From positions 1 through 64,000 of the forward strand of contig NZ_BAAAFZ010000007.1 of assembly GCF_039523795.1 (NCBI RefSeq): 64,000 bases of DNA. Reading direction: 5' to 3'. Below the pieces are notes generated by a model that made no database searches, was not told the DNA's origin, and saw nothing but the letters and a program-made list of their open reading frames with translations. A program made the translations under genes and the position numbers. Every line of letters starts with the position of its first letter. Position 1 is the stretch's first letter. Source of the DNA: Craurococcus roseus (GTDB taxonomy: Bacteria > Pseudomonadota > Alphaproteobacteria > Acetobacterales > Acetobacteraceae). This document shows positions 1 to 7,496 of the stretch, in pieces.

Positions 1-2
1 TG

Positions 3-1055
3 GGCGGCGACGAGTTCGCGGTGTTGCTGCCGGGAGCGCCGGACCGCGCGGCGGTGCGGGCCTTGGCGGCGCGGCTGCTCGACCTGCTGTCGCGGCCCTA
101 CATCGCGGGAGGGCGGGTGGCGGTGGTCGGCGCCAGCATCGGCGCCGCCGTCGCGCCGGAAGACGGCACCGAACCCGACGCGCTGTTGTCGCGCGCCGAC
201 CTCGCCCTTTACGCCTCGAAGGACCGCGGGCGCGGCCGCTTCGGCTTCTTCGAGCCCGAGATGCAAGAGCGCGCCGAGGCGCGCCGGCGGCTCGAACACG
301 ACCTGCGCGCCGCCTTGCCGCTCGGCCAATTCGAGTTGCATTACCAGCCGCAACTCGACCTGGCCCGGGACCGGTTGACCGGCTTCGAGGCGTTGCTGCG
401 CTGGCGCCACCCCGGGCGCGGCCTGGTGCCGCCCGACGCCTTCATCCCGGTGGCGGAGGAGATCGGCCTGATCTCGGCGGTCGGCGATTGGGTGCTCCGC
501 GCCGCTTGCCAGGAGGCGGCGCGTTGGCCTTCCGGCCTCCGCGTCGCCGTGAACGTCGCCGCGCCGCAGTTCGAGACCGGCGGGCTGGTCGGCGCGGTGG
601 AAGGGGCGCTCGCCGCCTCCGGCCTGCCCAGGCACCGGCTGGAACTGGAGCTGACCGAGTCCGCCCTGCTCCGCCACGGCGACGCGACCCTGGACCAGCT
701 CCGGGCGCTGAAGCGGCTGGGCGCGCAGGTCTCCCTCGACGACTTCGGCACCGGCTACTCCTCCCTCACCCAGCTCCGCTCGTTCCCGTTCGACAGGGTG
801 AAGATCGACCGCAGCTTCGCCGAGGACGCGGCCGTGGTGCGGGCGGTGGCGGCGCTGGGCGCCAGCCTCGGGATGCGCACCACCGCGGAAGGCGTGGAAA
901 CGCCGGCACAGCTCCGGCGGCTGCGCGAGGACGGCTGCACCGAAGCGCAGGGCTACCTGCTCGGCCGGCCGGTGCCGGCGGCGGCCCTGCCGGAAGTGAT
1001 CGAGAGGCTCGGCGCCGGGATGGTGCCACCAGCTGTGGAGGAGGTCGCGCCATGA
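3..1055 (+). CDS. GGDEF-EAL cyclic-di-GMP protein, 3' part
   Basis: The window opens inside this gene: the first readable codons spell GGDEF, the active-site loop of diguanylate cyclases. The rest of that domain follows, then a complete EAL phosphodiesterase domain. The EAL signature (FEALLRW, near nt 387), the N of VNVAAPQF, LTES, DDFGTGYSSL, KID, AEGVET and AQGYLLG are all present, so the c-di-GMP hydrolysis site looks intact. The GGDEF motif is also canonical, so the protein may be bifunctional, or GTP binding may regulate the EAL domain. N-terminal sensor domains lie outside the window. The stop codon overlaps the ATG of the BLUF gene in an ATGA junction, which points to coupled translation and to light as a possible input. 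Confidence 0.93.
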   Translation, partial: GGDEFAVLLPGAPDRAAVRALAARLLDLLSRPYIAGGRVAVVGASIGAAVAPEDGTEPDALLSRADLALYASKDRGRGRFGFFEPEMQERAEARRRLEHDLRAALPLGQFELHYQPQLDLARDRLTGFEALLRWRHPGRGLVPPDAFIPVAEEIGLISAVGDWVLRAACQEAARWPSGLRVAVNVAAPQFETGGLVGAVEGALAASGLPRHRLELELTESALLRHGDATLDQLRALKRLGAQVSLDDFGTGYSSLTQLRSFPFDRVKIDRSFAEDAAVVRAVAALGASLGMRTTAEGVETPAQLRRLREDGCTEAQGYLLGRPVPAAALPEVIERLGAGMVPPAVEEVAP

Positions 1056-1513
1056 CGGTGGAGCCGTCTCTGTTCCGTGTCGTCTACGTCAGCCGGAGCC
1101 TGCTGCCCGAGCCGGCCGCGGGGACCGAACTCGAACGCATCCTGGCCCGGGCGCGCCGGGGGAATGCCGCGCGCGGGATCACCGGCGCGCTGCTGTTTAG
1201 CGAGGATTGCTTCGCCCAAGCGCTGGAGGGCCCGGCCCCGGCGGTGGAGGAGGTGTTCGAGGCCATCCAGTGCGACCCCAGGCACGCCGACGTGGTGGTG
1301 CTGGAGGCCGCGCCGGTGGCGGCGCGGGAGTTCGGCGCCTGGTCCATGGCCTACGCCGGCCGTTCCCGGCAGGCCGGGGCGCGCTTCTCCGCGCTGGCCG
1401 GGGCCGGCCCTGGCGAGGCCGCCACGGCGGCCGGGCGCGTGCTCGGCCTGTTGCGCGCGGTGGTGGACCGCCGCGCCGGCGCGCAAGGGCCGGCGGCGGC
1501 GGTCCCCGCTTGA
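1052..1513 (+). CDS. stand-alone BLUF blue-light sensor
   Basis: A 153-residue protein made almost entirely of one BLUF (FAD-binding blue-light sensing) domain. The residues needed for the photocycle are visible: Tyr12 in VVYVS, Asn38 in RRGNAARGITG, Gln56 in CFAQALEG, and Trp97/Met99 in WSMAY. The Tyr-to-Gln spacing of 44 matches the family. A short Ala/Gly-rich tail follows and no output domain is fused. Short BLUF proteins usually act by binding a partner. Here the obvious partner is the GGDEF-EAL enzyme encoded immediately upstream with a 4-bp ATGA overlap. That partnership is inferred from gene arrangement only. Confidence 0.92.
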   Translation: MTVEPSLFRVVYVSRSLLPEPAAGTELERILARARRGNAARGITGALLFSEDCFAQALEGPAPAVEEVFEAIQCDPRHADVVVLEAAPVAAREFGAWSMAYAGRSRQAGARFSALAGAGPGEAATAAGRVLGLLRAVVDRRAGAQGPAAAVPA

Positions 1514-1792
1514 TCCCGCCGCCCCGGCGCGCCGCGGGGCGTCTCCGTCCGTGCTGCGGCAACGCCGCGGAAGAAGCCAGCGTCGCGCCTTCGCCGCGGC
1601 TTGGCGCCACCGCGCATCGAACGGCCGCGGAAGGGTGCGGCGCCTCCGAACCCGTCCATGCCCGCTCGCCCGGGGGTGCGGCCGGCGCCGGCGCGCGTCG
1701 TGGGAGGCAAAGGCCGCCTGTGCCTCGAGCCGCAAGGCGGTGTGTTCCGCGGATGCGGTGATGGGAATCCTTTGCCGCGGCCGGACGGCCCC

Positions 1793-2524
1793 TCACCCCA
1801 CCCTGAGCAGCGCCGGCCCGTTCAGCCGCAGCCACTCCACCGCCGCGTCGCGGTGCGGCGTCAGCCGCGCGACGTGCGCCCAGAAGCGCGGCGAATGGTT
1901 CAGCTCGCGCAGGTGCGCGACCTCGTGCGCCACGACGTAGTCGAGCACCCAATCGGGCGCCATCACCAGCCGCCAGGAGAAGGCGAGAGTGCCGTCCGGC
2001 GCGCAGCTCCCCCAGCGGCTGCGCGTGTCCTTGAGCTTCAGCGCCTTGGGCCTGACGCCGAGCAGCGCCGCGTGGCCGGCGGAGAGCACCTCCATGCGGC
2101 GCCGCGCTTCCGCTCGCAGGAACTCGGCCACCCGGCGGGGCACGTCGTTCGCCGCCGCGCCGCCGCCGACGACGATGGCGCCCGGCTCCAGCCGCGTCGC
2201 CGCGTCGGCGGCGCCCGGCGCCCGGCGTACCACGTGCGGCACGCCGCCCAGCGGCACCTCCGAGCCCGGCTCCAACGCGATGTGCGGCGAAAGGGCGGCC
2301 AGCTTCTCCATAACCCAGGCGGCGTGGGTGGTGAGCAGCGCCATGCCGGCGCGGCGGTGCGCGCGCGGCGGCAGGGTCACCACCACCTCGCCCGCGCGCG
2401 CGTCGATGCGCAGGCTGACGCGGCGCGCGCGGGTGGAGCGGCGCCACCGCACGGGGCAGCCGCCCATCGCGTCGCTGCGCTTCTGGGCGGCCATCTCTAT
2501 CGTCTCGGAAGCGCCATGAATCAT
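1793..2524 (-). CDS. YgjP-like (DUF45) zinc metallopeptidase
   Basis: YgjP/WLM-type predicted metallopeptidase. The C-terminal part carries RWGSC, a signature of this family, then VVAHEVAHLRELNHSPRFW, which contains the HExxH zinc site and the downstream NHSPRFW typical of YgjP proteins. The N-terminal half (RRSTRARRVSLRID...VVVTLPP) is the usual family leader. ATG codons occur at 2560, 2524 and 2494. The 2524 start is a compromise, because alignment-based evidence is not available here. It stands alone, with no restriction-modification genes beside it, although relatives are sometimes found in such loci. Substrate unknown. Confidence 0.85.
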   Translation of the reverse strand: MIHGASETIEMAAQKRSDAMGGCPVRWRRSTRARRVSLRIDARAGEVVVTLPPRAHRRAGMALLTTHAAWVMEKLAALSPHIALEPGSEVPLGGVPHVVRRAPGAADAATRLEPGAIVVGGGAAANDVPRRVAEFLRAEARRRMEVLSAGHAALLGVRPKALKLKDTRSRWGSCAPDGTLAFSWRLVMAPDWVLDYVVAHEVAHLRELNHSPRFWAHVARLTPHRDAAVEWLRLNGPALLRVG

Positions 2525-2560
2525 GGTCCCAAGATGGCGCGCGCGCACCCCACCGTTCAA

Positions 2561-2801
2561 CGGCTTGACAGGCTATGTTGTTGAATCGAAGCGTCTTGCG
2601 TCGCGTCCGGGGGGACCGATTGCAAGAACAAGGCGTTTTTTAAGCCACTGGTGTATAATGCGGAGACGCTTGATCCATTAAGGGTTTTATCGCTGGTTTG
2701 AATCGATACGCGGCGTGGGCCGGGTTTTGCTGGACGAGTCGATTGTTCCCGGCGATCCGTGCCCGCCGAAGCGGCGGCGAGGCGCGGCTTGCCGGCGCTC
2801 G
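2561..2801. other. AT-rich intergenic island with promoter-like hexamers
   Basis: Convergent/leader region between the cupin gene (ends 2802) and the YgjP gene. The part from about 2565 to 2705 is clearly AT-richer than its surroundings. On the plus strand it holds a perfect TTGACA (2565-2570) and a perfect TATAAT (2654-2659), but they are too far apart to be one promoter. No coding frame convinces. It probably contains the YgjP promoter on the minus strand (a TTAATG-17-TTATAC pair is possible), or an unidentified small RNA. Confidence 0.35.
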
Positions 2802-3128
2802 TCAACCCGGGGACGCCTTCACCTCGGTTTCGACGAAGGAGAGCGGCGCCGTGCCGGCGTTGACCACGTTGTGCTCCACCCCGGCGCTGCGCGTGTACGA
2901 CCGGCCGGCCTCCAACGTCGCCGTCGCGGTGGTGCCGTCCGGCAGTTCGAGCAGCAGATTCCCGTCCGTGACCGGGACCACGACGTAGACGAAGCCGTGG
3001 CGGTGCCAGCCGGTCTCGGCGCCCGGGTTGAAGTCCCAGCGGATCACCCGGACGTGCTCGTCGTCGACCTGCACGGTGGCGGTGGCGGGCTCCCGGCAGC
3101 GGAGCGGCGGCGACGGCCCGCCGCTCAT
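2802..3128 (-). CDS. small cupin-domain protein
   Basis: A 108-residue single-domain cupin. The two conserved cupin motifs are visible: GAETGWHRHGFVYVVVPV (metal-binding His pair) and the second half around AGRSYTRSAGVEHNVVNAG. Proteins of this size bind a metal and a small acid or sugar, or simply act as a stand-alone sensor or isomerase fold; the substrate cannot be read here. Its ATG overlaps the TGA of the DapA-family gene upstream (ATGA), so it is the last gene of a ycgN-dapA-cupin minus-strand operon and probably works in the same catabolic step. Confidence 0.85.
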   Translation of the reverse strand: MSGGPSPPLRCREPATATVQVDDEHVRVIRWDFNPGAETGWHRHGFVYVVVPVTDGNLLLELPDGTTATATLEAGRSYTRSAGVEHNVVNAGTAPLSFVETEVKASPG

Positions 3129-4084
3129 TCGGCCGCCCTGGCTCTGATCGGGCGCAGGCCCGGCAGGGGCAAGGCGCCGGCCGCTTCGAAACCGGCCCAG
3201 ACCTTGTCCGCCGCTTCGCGGTCCAGCGGCAGGTGCGGCGGGCGGATGGTGCGCCAGTTCGCGTCGCCGGTGGAGCGGGCGATGATCTCGCGGAGGCCGG
3301 CGATGAGCGGCACGCTCGTCGCGGCCTTGCGGGTGGCGTTCAGCACCGCTTGCGCCGCGTCCGCCTCCGGGCCGGTGCGGCGGGCGTAGACGATGCCGCC
3401 CCAGTGGCTGTTGGCGTTGCCGGCGGCGGTGATGCAGCCGGCGCCGCCTTCGGACAGGATGCGCTGGAGGAACTCGTCGGAGCCGGAGTAGACCTCGAAG
3501 TCGTCGGCGGCGAAGGCGCGCACCATCGCCTGCATGTTGGCGTAGTCGCCGGAGCTGTCCTTCACGCCGCGGACCGTGCCCGGGAAGGCCCTCAACAGAC
3601 GCTCGATCAGGGCGAGGGAGAAGGGCAGCGCCGACTGCTGCGGGAAGTTGTAGAGGTATAACGCGATGCCGCCGCCCGTGCGCTGCGCCACCTCGGAGAA
3701 GTAGGCGAACAGGCCGTCGTCGGGGACGCCCTTGTAATAGAAGGGCGGCAGCAGCAGCGCGCCGCGGCAGCCCGCGTCGCGGGCGTGGCGCGTCAACTCC
3801 ACCGTGTCGGACAGGCTGGCGCAGCCGGTGCCGGGCATCAGCGCGGCGGCGGGGATGCCGCGGGCGACGAGGCCCTCCAGGATCTCCTTGCGCTCGTGCA
3901 GGCCGAAGCTGTTGGCCTCGCCGGTGGTGCCGAGGACGCCGAGGCCGTTGCAGCCGTTGCCGAGCAGCCAGCGGCAGTGCGCCGCCATGCGGTCCACGTC
4001 GGGCGAGAGGTCCTGCTTCATGGCGGTCAGCGCCGCGGCGTTCACGCCGCCGAACAACGGCGGCGTCTTCACGGGGTCGGGCAT
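3125..4084 (-). CDS. DapA-family (DHDPS/NAL superfamily) aldolase
   Basis: A 319-residue class I lyase of the dihydrodipicolinate synthase/N-acetylneuraminate lyase superfamily. The GTTGE loop (residues 52-56), Tyr145 in LYLYNF and the Schiff-base Lys175 in GVKDSSG are present, so pyruvate or another 2-keto acid is expected to bind covalently. The partner genes (cupin, YcgN-type protein) and the absence of lysine-pathway neighbours suggest a catabolic aldolase/dehydratase rather than the lysine enzyme DapA itself. The start ATG at 4084 overlaps the end of ycgN by 16 nt. Confidence 0.88.
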   Translation of the reverse strand: MPDPVKTPPLFGGVNAAALTAMKQDLSPDVDRMAAHCRWLLGNGCNGLGVLGTTGEANSFGLHERKEILEGLVARGIPAAALMPGTGCASLSDTVELTRHARDAGCRGALLLPPFYYKGVPDDGLFAYFSEVAQRTGGGIALYLYNFPQQSALPFSLALIERLLRAFPGTVRGVKDSSGDYANMQAMVRAFAADDFEVYSGSDEFLQRILSEGGAGCITAAGNANSHWGGIVYARRTGPEADAAQAVLNATRKAATSVPLIAGLREIIARSTGDANWRTIRPPHLPLDREAADKVWAGFEAAGALPLPGLRPIRARAAE

Positions 4085-4602
4085 GGGGCGGCATCTCCTC
4101 CGGGCGGCTTCGGGTCGAGTCGTTCGGGCGCGGCGGCGGCGGCGGCGGCGCGGGGGACGCGGCCGGGCCAGCGGACGACGTGGTCTTCCAGGGCGCCGGC
4201 CTCGCGCTCGGGGACGACGCGGCCGCGGACGGAAACGCCGGCGCGGTGGACCGCTTCGGGGTCGCCGGAGACCAACGGGTGCCACCAGTAAAGGTCCCTC
4301 CCCTCCCCCACCAAGCGGTAGGCGCAGGTGGGCGGGAGCCAGTCGATGGCGGCGACGCGCTTGGGCGTCAGCTTCACGCAGTCGGGCACGTGGGCGCGGC
4401 GGTTGCGGTAGTCGCGGCAGCGGCAGGAGTGCGCGTCGAGCAGCCGGCAGGCGACCTCGGTGAAGGCGACGCGCTCGGTGTCCTCGTCGCGGAGCTTGTG
4501 CAGGCAGCAGCGGCCGCAGCCGTCGCAGAGGCTTTCCCACTCGGCGCGGGTCATGTCCTCCAGGGGTTTGGTCTTCCAGAACGGGTCGCCCATCTGGGGC
4601 AT
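4069..4602 (-). CDS. YcgN family cysteine-cluster protein (UPF0260)
   Basis: Resembles E. coli YcgN (UPF0260). The family core begins PFWKTKPLEDMTRAEWESLCDG and contains the cysteine cluster CDGCGRCCLHK, later CRCRDY and the conserved WLPPTCAYR. The cysteine array suggests metal (Fe or Zn) chelation; the biochemical function is unknown. The last ~25 residues form a Pro/Ala-rich tail running into the next gene. Start chosen at ATG 4602 because the family begins directly there (MPQMGDPFWK). First gene of the operon with the aldolase and the cupin. Confidence 0.88.
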   Translation of the reverse strand: MPQMGDPFWKTKPLEDMTRAEWESLCDGCGRCCLHKLRDEDTERVAFTEVACRLLDAHSCRCRDYRNRRAHVPDCVKLTPKRVAAIDWLPPTCAYRLVGEGRDLYWWHPLVSGDPEAVHRAGVSVRGRVVPEREAGALEDHVVRWPGRVPRAAAAAAAPERLDPKPPGGDAAPCPTP

Positions 4603-4678
4603 CAGTAGGGCATGGCGGGGTGGACCGGAACAGGCGGGGCTCCGGCGCCGGCGCGACGGGCCGCTTCGGCGGGCCGGC

Positions 4679-4704
4679 GGCTTTTGCGCGATTCGGACGA
4701 ATGG
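4679..4704 (-). repeat. 26-bp intergenic repeat, copy A
   Basis: Read on the minus strand it contains ATTCGTCCGAATCGCGCAAA. It differs from copy B (4760-4785) at two of 26 positions and lies 77 nt before the ycgN start codon. A related degenerate pair sits in the same relative place upstream of ffh. Confidence 0.7.
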
Positions 4705-4759
4705 GCCTCTCGGGGCGGGCGGCTCCTGGGCGGGTCGGACAACCGGTTCTGGAGCAACC

Positions 4760-4785
4760 GGCTTTCGCGCGAATCGGACGAATGG
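4760..4785 (-). repeat. 26-bp intergenic repeat, copy B
   Basis: Second copy, 81 bp from copy A and in the same orientation; core on the minus strand ATTCGTCCGATTCGCGCGAA. Located in the presumed leader of the ycgN operon. Confidence 0.7.
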
Positions 4786-5078
4786 TCCTGCCGGGTGCGC
4801 CGGTGGTCCGGGCGCGTTCCGGGCGGAAGCCGGGCGGGGGAGTCGGAGGTGGCGCGTGCGGGGCTCGGCCGGGCGGCGGGCTGGGGCGCGATCGCGGCGT
4901 GGACACTCCGGCCGGGGCGTGCGGGGCGGCGCTTGTCGACGGATGGGTCCGCGCGGCCTGGTGGGCGCCTCGTTCGGCGCGGATGCGCAGGAGGCTGGCG
5001 CGTGGGGCTGGGCGGGAGTTCGGCGCGGAGCGGGTCGGGGCGGCGTGGCGCATGGATGGCGCTCCGGCTGAACACGGG

Positions 5079-5107
5079 AACATAACAAGAACCAATAGGT
5101 TGCGCAA
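5079..5107 (-). promoter_or_regulatory. candidate sigma-70 promoter, ycgN operon
   Basis: On the minus strand TTGCGC (5102-5107) and TATGTT (5079-5084) are separated by exactly 17 bp in an AT-rich patch. Transcription would start near 5072 and give a leader of about 470 nt before ycgN. Confidence 0.45.
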
Positions 5108-5157
5108 CGCTGGTGGGCGCCGTTGTCGGGGCCGGGTGGCGGGACTATCGCGGGTGG

Positions 5158-5736
5158 ATGGACCCAAACCCGCCCGGCCCCGCGCCGGACCCCGCCGGCG
5201 CGGCGGCGCCTCCGACCGTTGGCGCGCTCTTCCGCGGCTTTCTGGCGCTCGGACTGATGGGGTTCGGCGGGGTGCTGCCGCTCGCGCGGCACATGCTGGT
5301 GGAGGAGCGGCGGTGGCTCGGCGCGGACGAATTCGCCGACCTGCTCGGCCTGTGCCAGTTCCTGCCGGGCGGGAACGTCGTGAACCTTTCGGTCGCGGTG
5401 GGGCTGCGCTTCCGCGGCGTGGCGGGGGCGTTGGCGGCGCTGTTCGGGCTGCTGGCGGCGCCCTCGGTGGTCGTGGTGCTGCTCGGCACGGTGTACGACC
5501 ACTTCGCCGACCACCCGGAGGTGCGGCACGCCTTCGCGGGGCTGGCGGCGGCCGCGGCTGGGCTGCTGGTGGGGCTGGCGGCGAAGCTGCTTTGGCCGCT
5601 GCTGCGGCAGCCGGTGCCGGCGGGGTTGGCGGCGCTGTGCTTCCTCGCGGTGGCGGTGCTGCGGGTGCCGCTGTTGCCGGCGCTGCTCGTGCTGTTGCCG
5701 TTCTGCGTGCTGGCGCGGCGCTGGAGCCGGTCGTGA
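5158..5736 (+). CDS. chromate transporter, N-terminal-type CHR subunit
   Basis: A 192-residue membrane protein with one CHR domain. FRGFLALGLMGFGGVLPLARHMLVEERRW is the CHR signature region, followed by LGLCQFLPGGNVVNLS, the typical PGP-like segment. Several hydrophobic helices follow to the end. It is half the length of classical ChrA; the other half is encoded by the next gene, which starts with a GTGA overlap. Split (short-chain) CHR pairs form heterodimeric exporters of chromate or a related oxyanion. The ATG at 5158 is chosen because it directly precedes the Pro-rich cytoplasmic N-terminus; an in-frame upstream start exists at 5113. Confidence 0.87.
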   Translation: MDPNPPGPAPDPAGAAAPPTVGALFRGFLALGLMGFGGVLPLARHMLVEERRWLGADEFADLLGLCQFLPGGNVVNLSVAVGLRFRGVAGALAALFGLLAAPSVVVVLLGTVYDHFADHPEVRHAFAGLAAAAAGLLVGLAAKLLWPLLRQPVPAGLAALCFLAVAVLRVPLLPALLVLLPFCVLARRWSRS

Positions 5737-6269
5737 GCGCGGCGGCGGCGGGGGCGCTCGTCGCCCTGGCGCTCCTCTTCGCCGAGCTGTCGCTGCTGGC
5801 GTTCGGCGGCGGCCCCGTCGTGTTGCCGGAGATGCAGCGGCGGGTGGTGGAGGTGCACGGGTGGATGGCGGCGGCGCAGTTCAACGCGCTGTTCGGCCTG
5901 GCCCAGGCGGCGCCGGGGCCGAACATGATGGTGGTGACGCTGGTGGGCTGGCGGGTGTCCGGGTTCTGGGGCGCGGTGGTGGCGACGGCCGCGATGTTCG
6001 GGCCGTCCTCGGTCGTCACCGGCGTGGCGCTCGGCCTGTGGGAGCGGTTCCGGCTGGCGCCGTGGCGGCGGGCGGTGCAGGCGGGGCTGGTGCCGGTGAC
6101 GGTTGGGCTGGTGGCGGCGGGGGCGGCGCTGATCGCGTCCACGGCGGCGGCGACGCCGGCGCTGGCGGGGGTGACGGCGGCGGTGGCGGTGCTGTCGGTG
6201 ACGACGCGGCTGCACCCGCTTTGGCTGCTGGGCGCGGGGGCGGTGTTCGGGTTGTTGGGGGTGGGATAG
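5733..6269 (+). CDS. chromate transporter, C-terminal-type CHR subunit
   Basis: A 178-residue partner of the preceding protein, starting at a GTG that overlaps its stop (GTGA). FAELSLLAFGGGPVVLPEMQRRVVE and AQAAPGPNMMVVTLVGW are the CHR motif and the PGPN segment of the second ChrA half. About six hydrophobic helices are visible. It probably forms the functional oxyanion transporter together with the upstream subunit. No ChrB regulator is visible nearby. Confidence 0.86.
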   Translation: MSAAAAGALVALALLFAELSLLAFGGGPVVLPEMQRRVVEVHGWMAAAQFNALFGLAQAAPGPNMMVVTLVGWRVSGFWGAVVATAAMFGPSSVVTGVALGLWERFRLAPWRRAVQAGLVPVTVGLVAAGAALIASTAAATPALAGVTAAVAVLSVTTRLHPLWLLGAGAVFGLLGVG

Positions 6270-6512
6270 GGTCGAAGCCCAGCCAACCACGGGGTCGGTC
6301 CATGTGGACGCGGCCGTTCGGGACCGTGCGGCCGGGCACCCGTCAGGCGGGCGAGCCCCGCGTCGATGCCGGTCTTGATCACCGCGGGCCAGGTGCGTGC
6401 GCGCCGGCCGGTCCACGCCAACCCGGCGGGAGCAAGCGCCCGCCCTTGACCGCCGGCGGCGCCCTTGCCCGCCGAGCAGCCAAAGGCGCGGCGGTGCCCG
6501 CGCCGGGCGCCG

Positions 6513-7496
6513 CTACTCGGGCTGCACGCCCGCCGCGCGCAGGATCGCCGTGTAGCGCTCGACGCCCTCGCGCACCAAGGCCATGACCTGCTCGGGGGTC
6601 TCGAAGCCCTCCCGCGGCGAAACGCCGGCCATCTCGACGAGCTTGGCGGCGCTCTGCCCGATCGCACCGCGGAAGGCGGCGCCCAATGAGGCCACCACCG
6701 GCGCCGGCGTGCCGGCAGGGGCGAGGATGGGGAAGAACTCCTCGTGGATCAGCTTGGGCAGGCCGGCTTCGGGCGCGCTCGGCACGTCGGGCAGCGCCGG
6801 GCTGCGCCGCTCCGCCAGCACCGCGAGCGCGCGCAGCCCGCCGCCGCGAACTTGGCCGATGGAGGAGGCCATGGTCGGCGTGCCGACCTGCGCTTCGCCG
6901 GCGACCAGCGCGGAAACGCTCGGGCCGCCGCCGCGGTAGTGCACCGCCTCGATCTGCGCCCCGGTGGTGGAGCGGAACAGCTCCGCGGCGACGTGGACGC
7001 CGCTGCCGATGCCGGCGGTGGCCAGGTTGTAGCGGCCGGGGTTGACCTTCAGCAGCGCCACCAGTTCGGGCCCCGTCCGGGCCGGCAGCTTCGGATCGAC
7101 GACGAGCACGTGCGGCGAGAAGCCGGCCACCGCGACGCCGGCGAAGTCTTCGACCGTGCGGTAGGGCACGCGCGCGACGATCGCCGGCACCGTGGAGTGG
7201 GAGCTGTTGATCAGCACCGTGTAGCCGTCCGGCGCCGCGCGCGCGACGAGTTCGGCGCCGATCACGCTGCCGGCGCCGGCGCGGTTCTCGACGACGATCG
7301 GCTGGCCTAGCGCCTGGCCCGCCGCTTCCGCGACGATGCGCCCGACGATGTCGTTCGAGCCGCCGGGGGCGAAGGGGACGATCAAGCGGATGGGCCGCTC
7401 GGGCCGCCAAGCCGGCGCGGCGGTCTGCGCGCGGGCGATGGACGGCGCCGCGAGGCCGGCGGCGGCGAGGGCGAGGGCTTGGCGGCGGGTCGGCAT
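6513..7496 (-). CDS. Bug/TctC-family tripartite transporter receptor
   Basis: A 327-residue periplasmic solute-binding protein. An N-terminal twin-arginine-like start (MPTRRQALALAAAGLAAPS) is followed by a signal cleavage region at IARAQ and then the Bug hallmark WRPERPIRLIVPFAPGGSNDIVGRIVAE. PDGYTVLINSSH and AQVGTPTMAS are also typical of the fold. Such receptors capture carboxylates. The membrane subunits TctA/TctB are not nearby, so this is an orphan receptor, as is common in Acetobacteraceae and Burkholderiales. Confidence 0.92.
   Translation of the reverse strand: MPTRRQALALAAAGLAAPSIARAQTAAPAWRPERPIRLIVPFAPGGSNDIVGRIVAEAAGQALGQPIVVENRAGAGSVIGAELVARAAPDGYTVLINSSHSTVPAIVARVPYRTVEDFAGVAVAGFSPHVLVVDPKLPARTGPELVALLKVNPGRYNLATAGIGSGVHVAAELFRSTTGAQIEAVHYRGGGPSVSALVAGEAQVGTPTMASSIGQVRGGGLRALAVLAERRSPALPDVPSAPEAGLPKLIHEEFFPILAPAGTPAPVVASLGAAFRGAIGQSAAKLVEMAGVSPREGFETPEQVMALVREGVERYTAILRAAGVQPE

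Larger units (their letters stand above)
4603..5157. other. long non-coding leader region with paired repeats
   Basis: 555 bp without a credible gene, between the divergent ycgN and chromate-transporter genes. Several frames are open on both strands, but none shows a recognisable protein; this is a high-GC artefact. It contains a good minus-strand promoter near 5079-5107 and two near-identical 26-bp elements at 4679-4704 and 4760-4785. The region therefore looks like a roughly 470-nt 5' leader of the ycgN operon, or a separate small RNA. Confidence 0.6.

Noticed and set aside
4603..5157. Open frames across the ycgN leader with repeated peptide strings
   Set aside because: The peptide repeats come from the DNA repeats; frames differ in each copy and no start or domain is credible.
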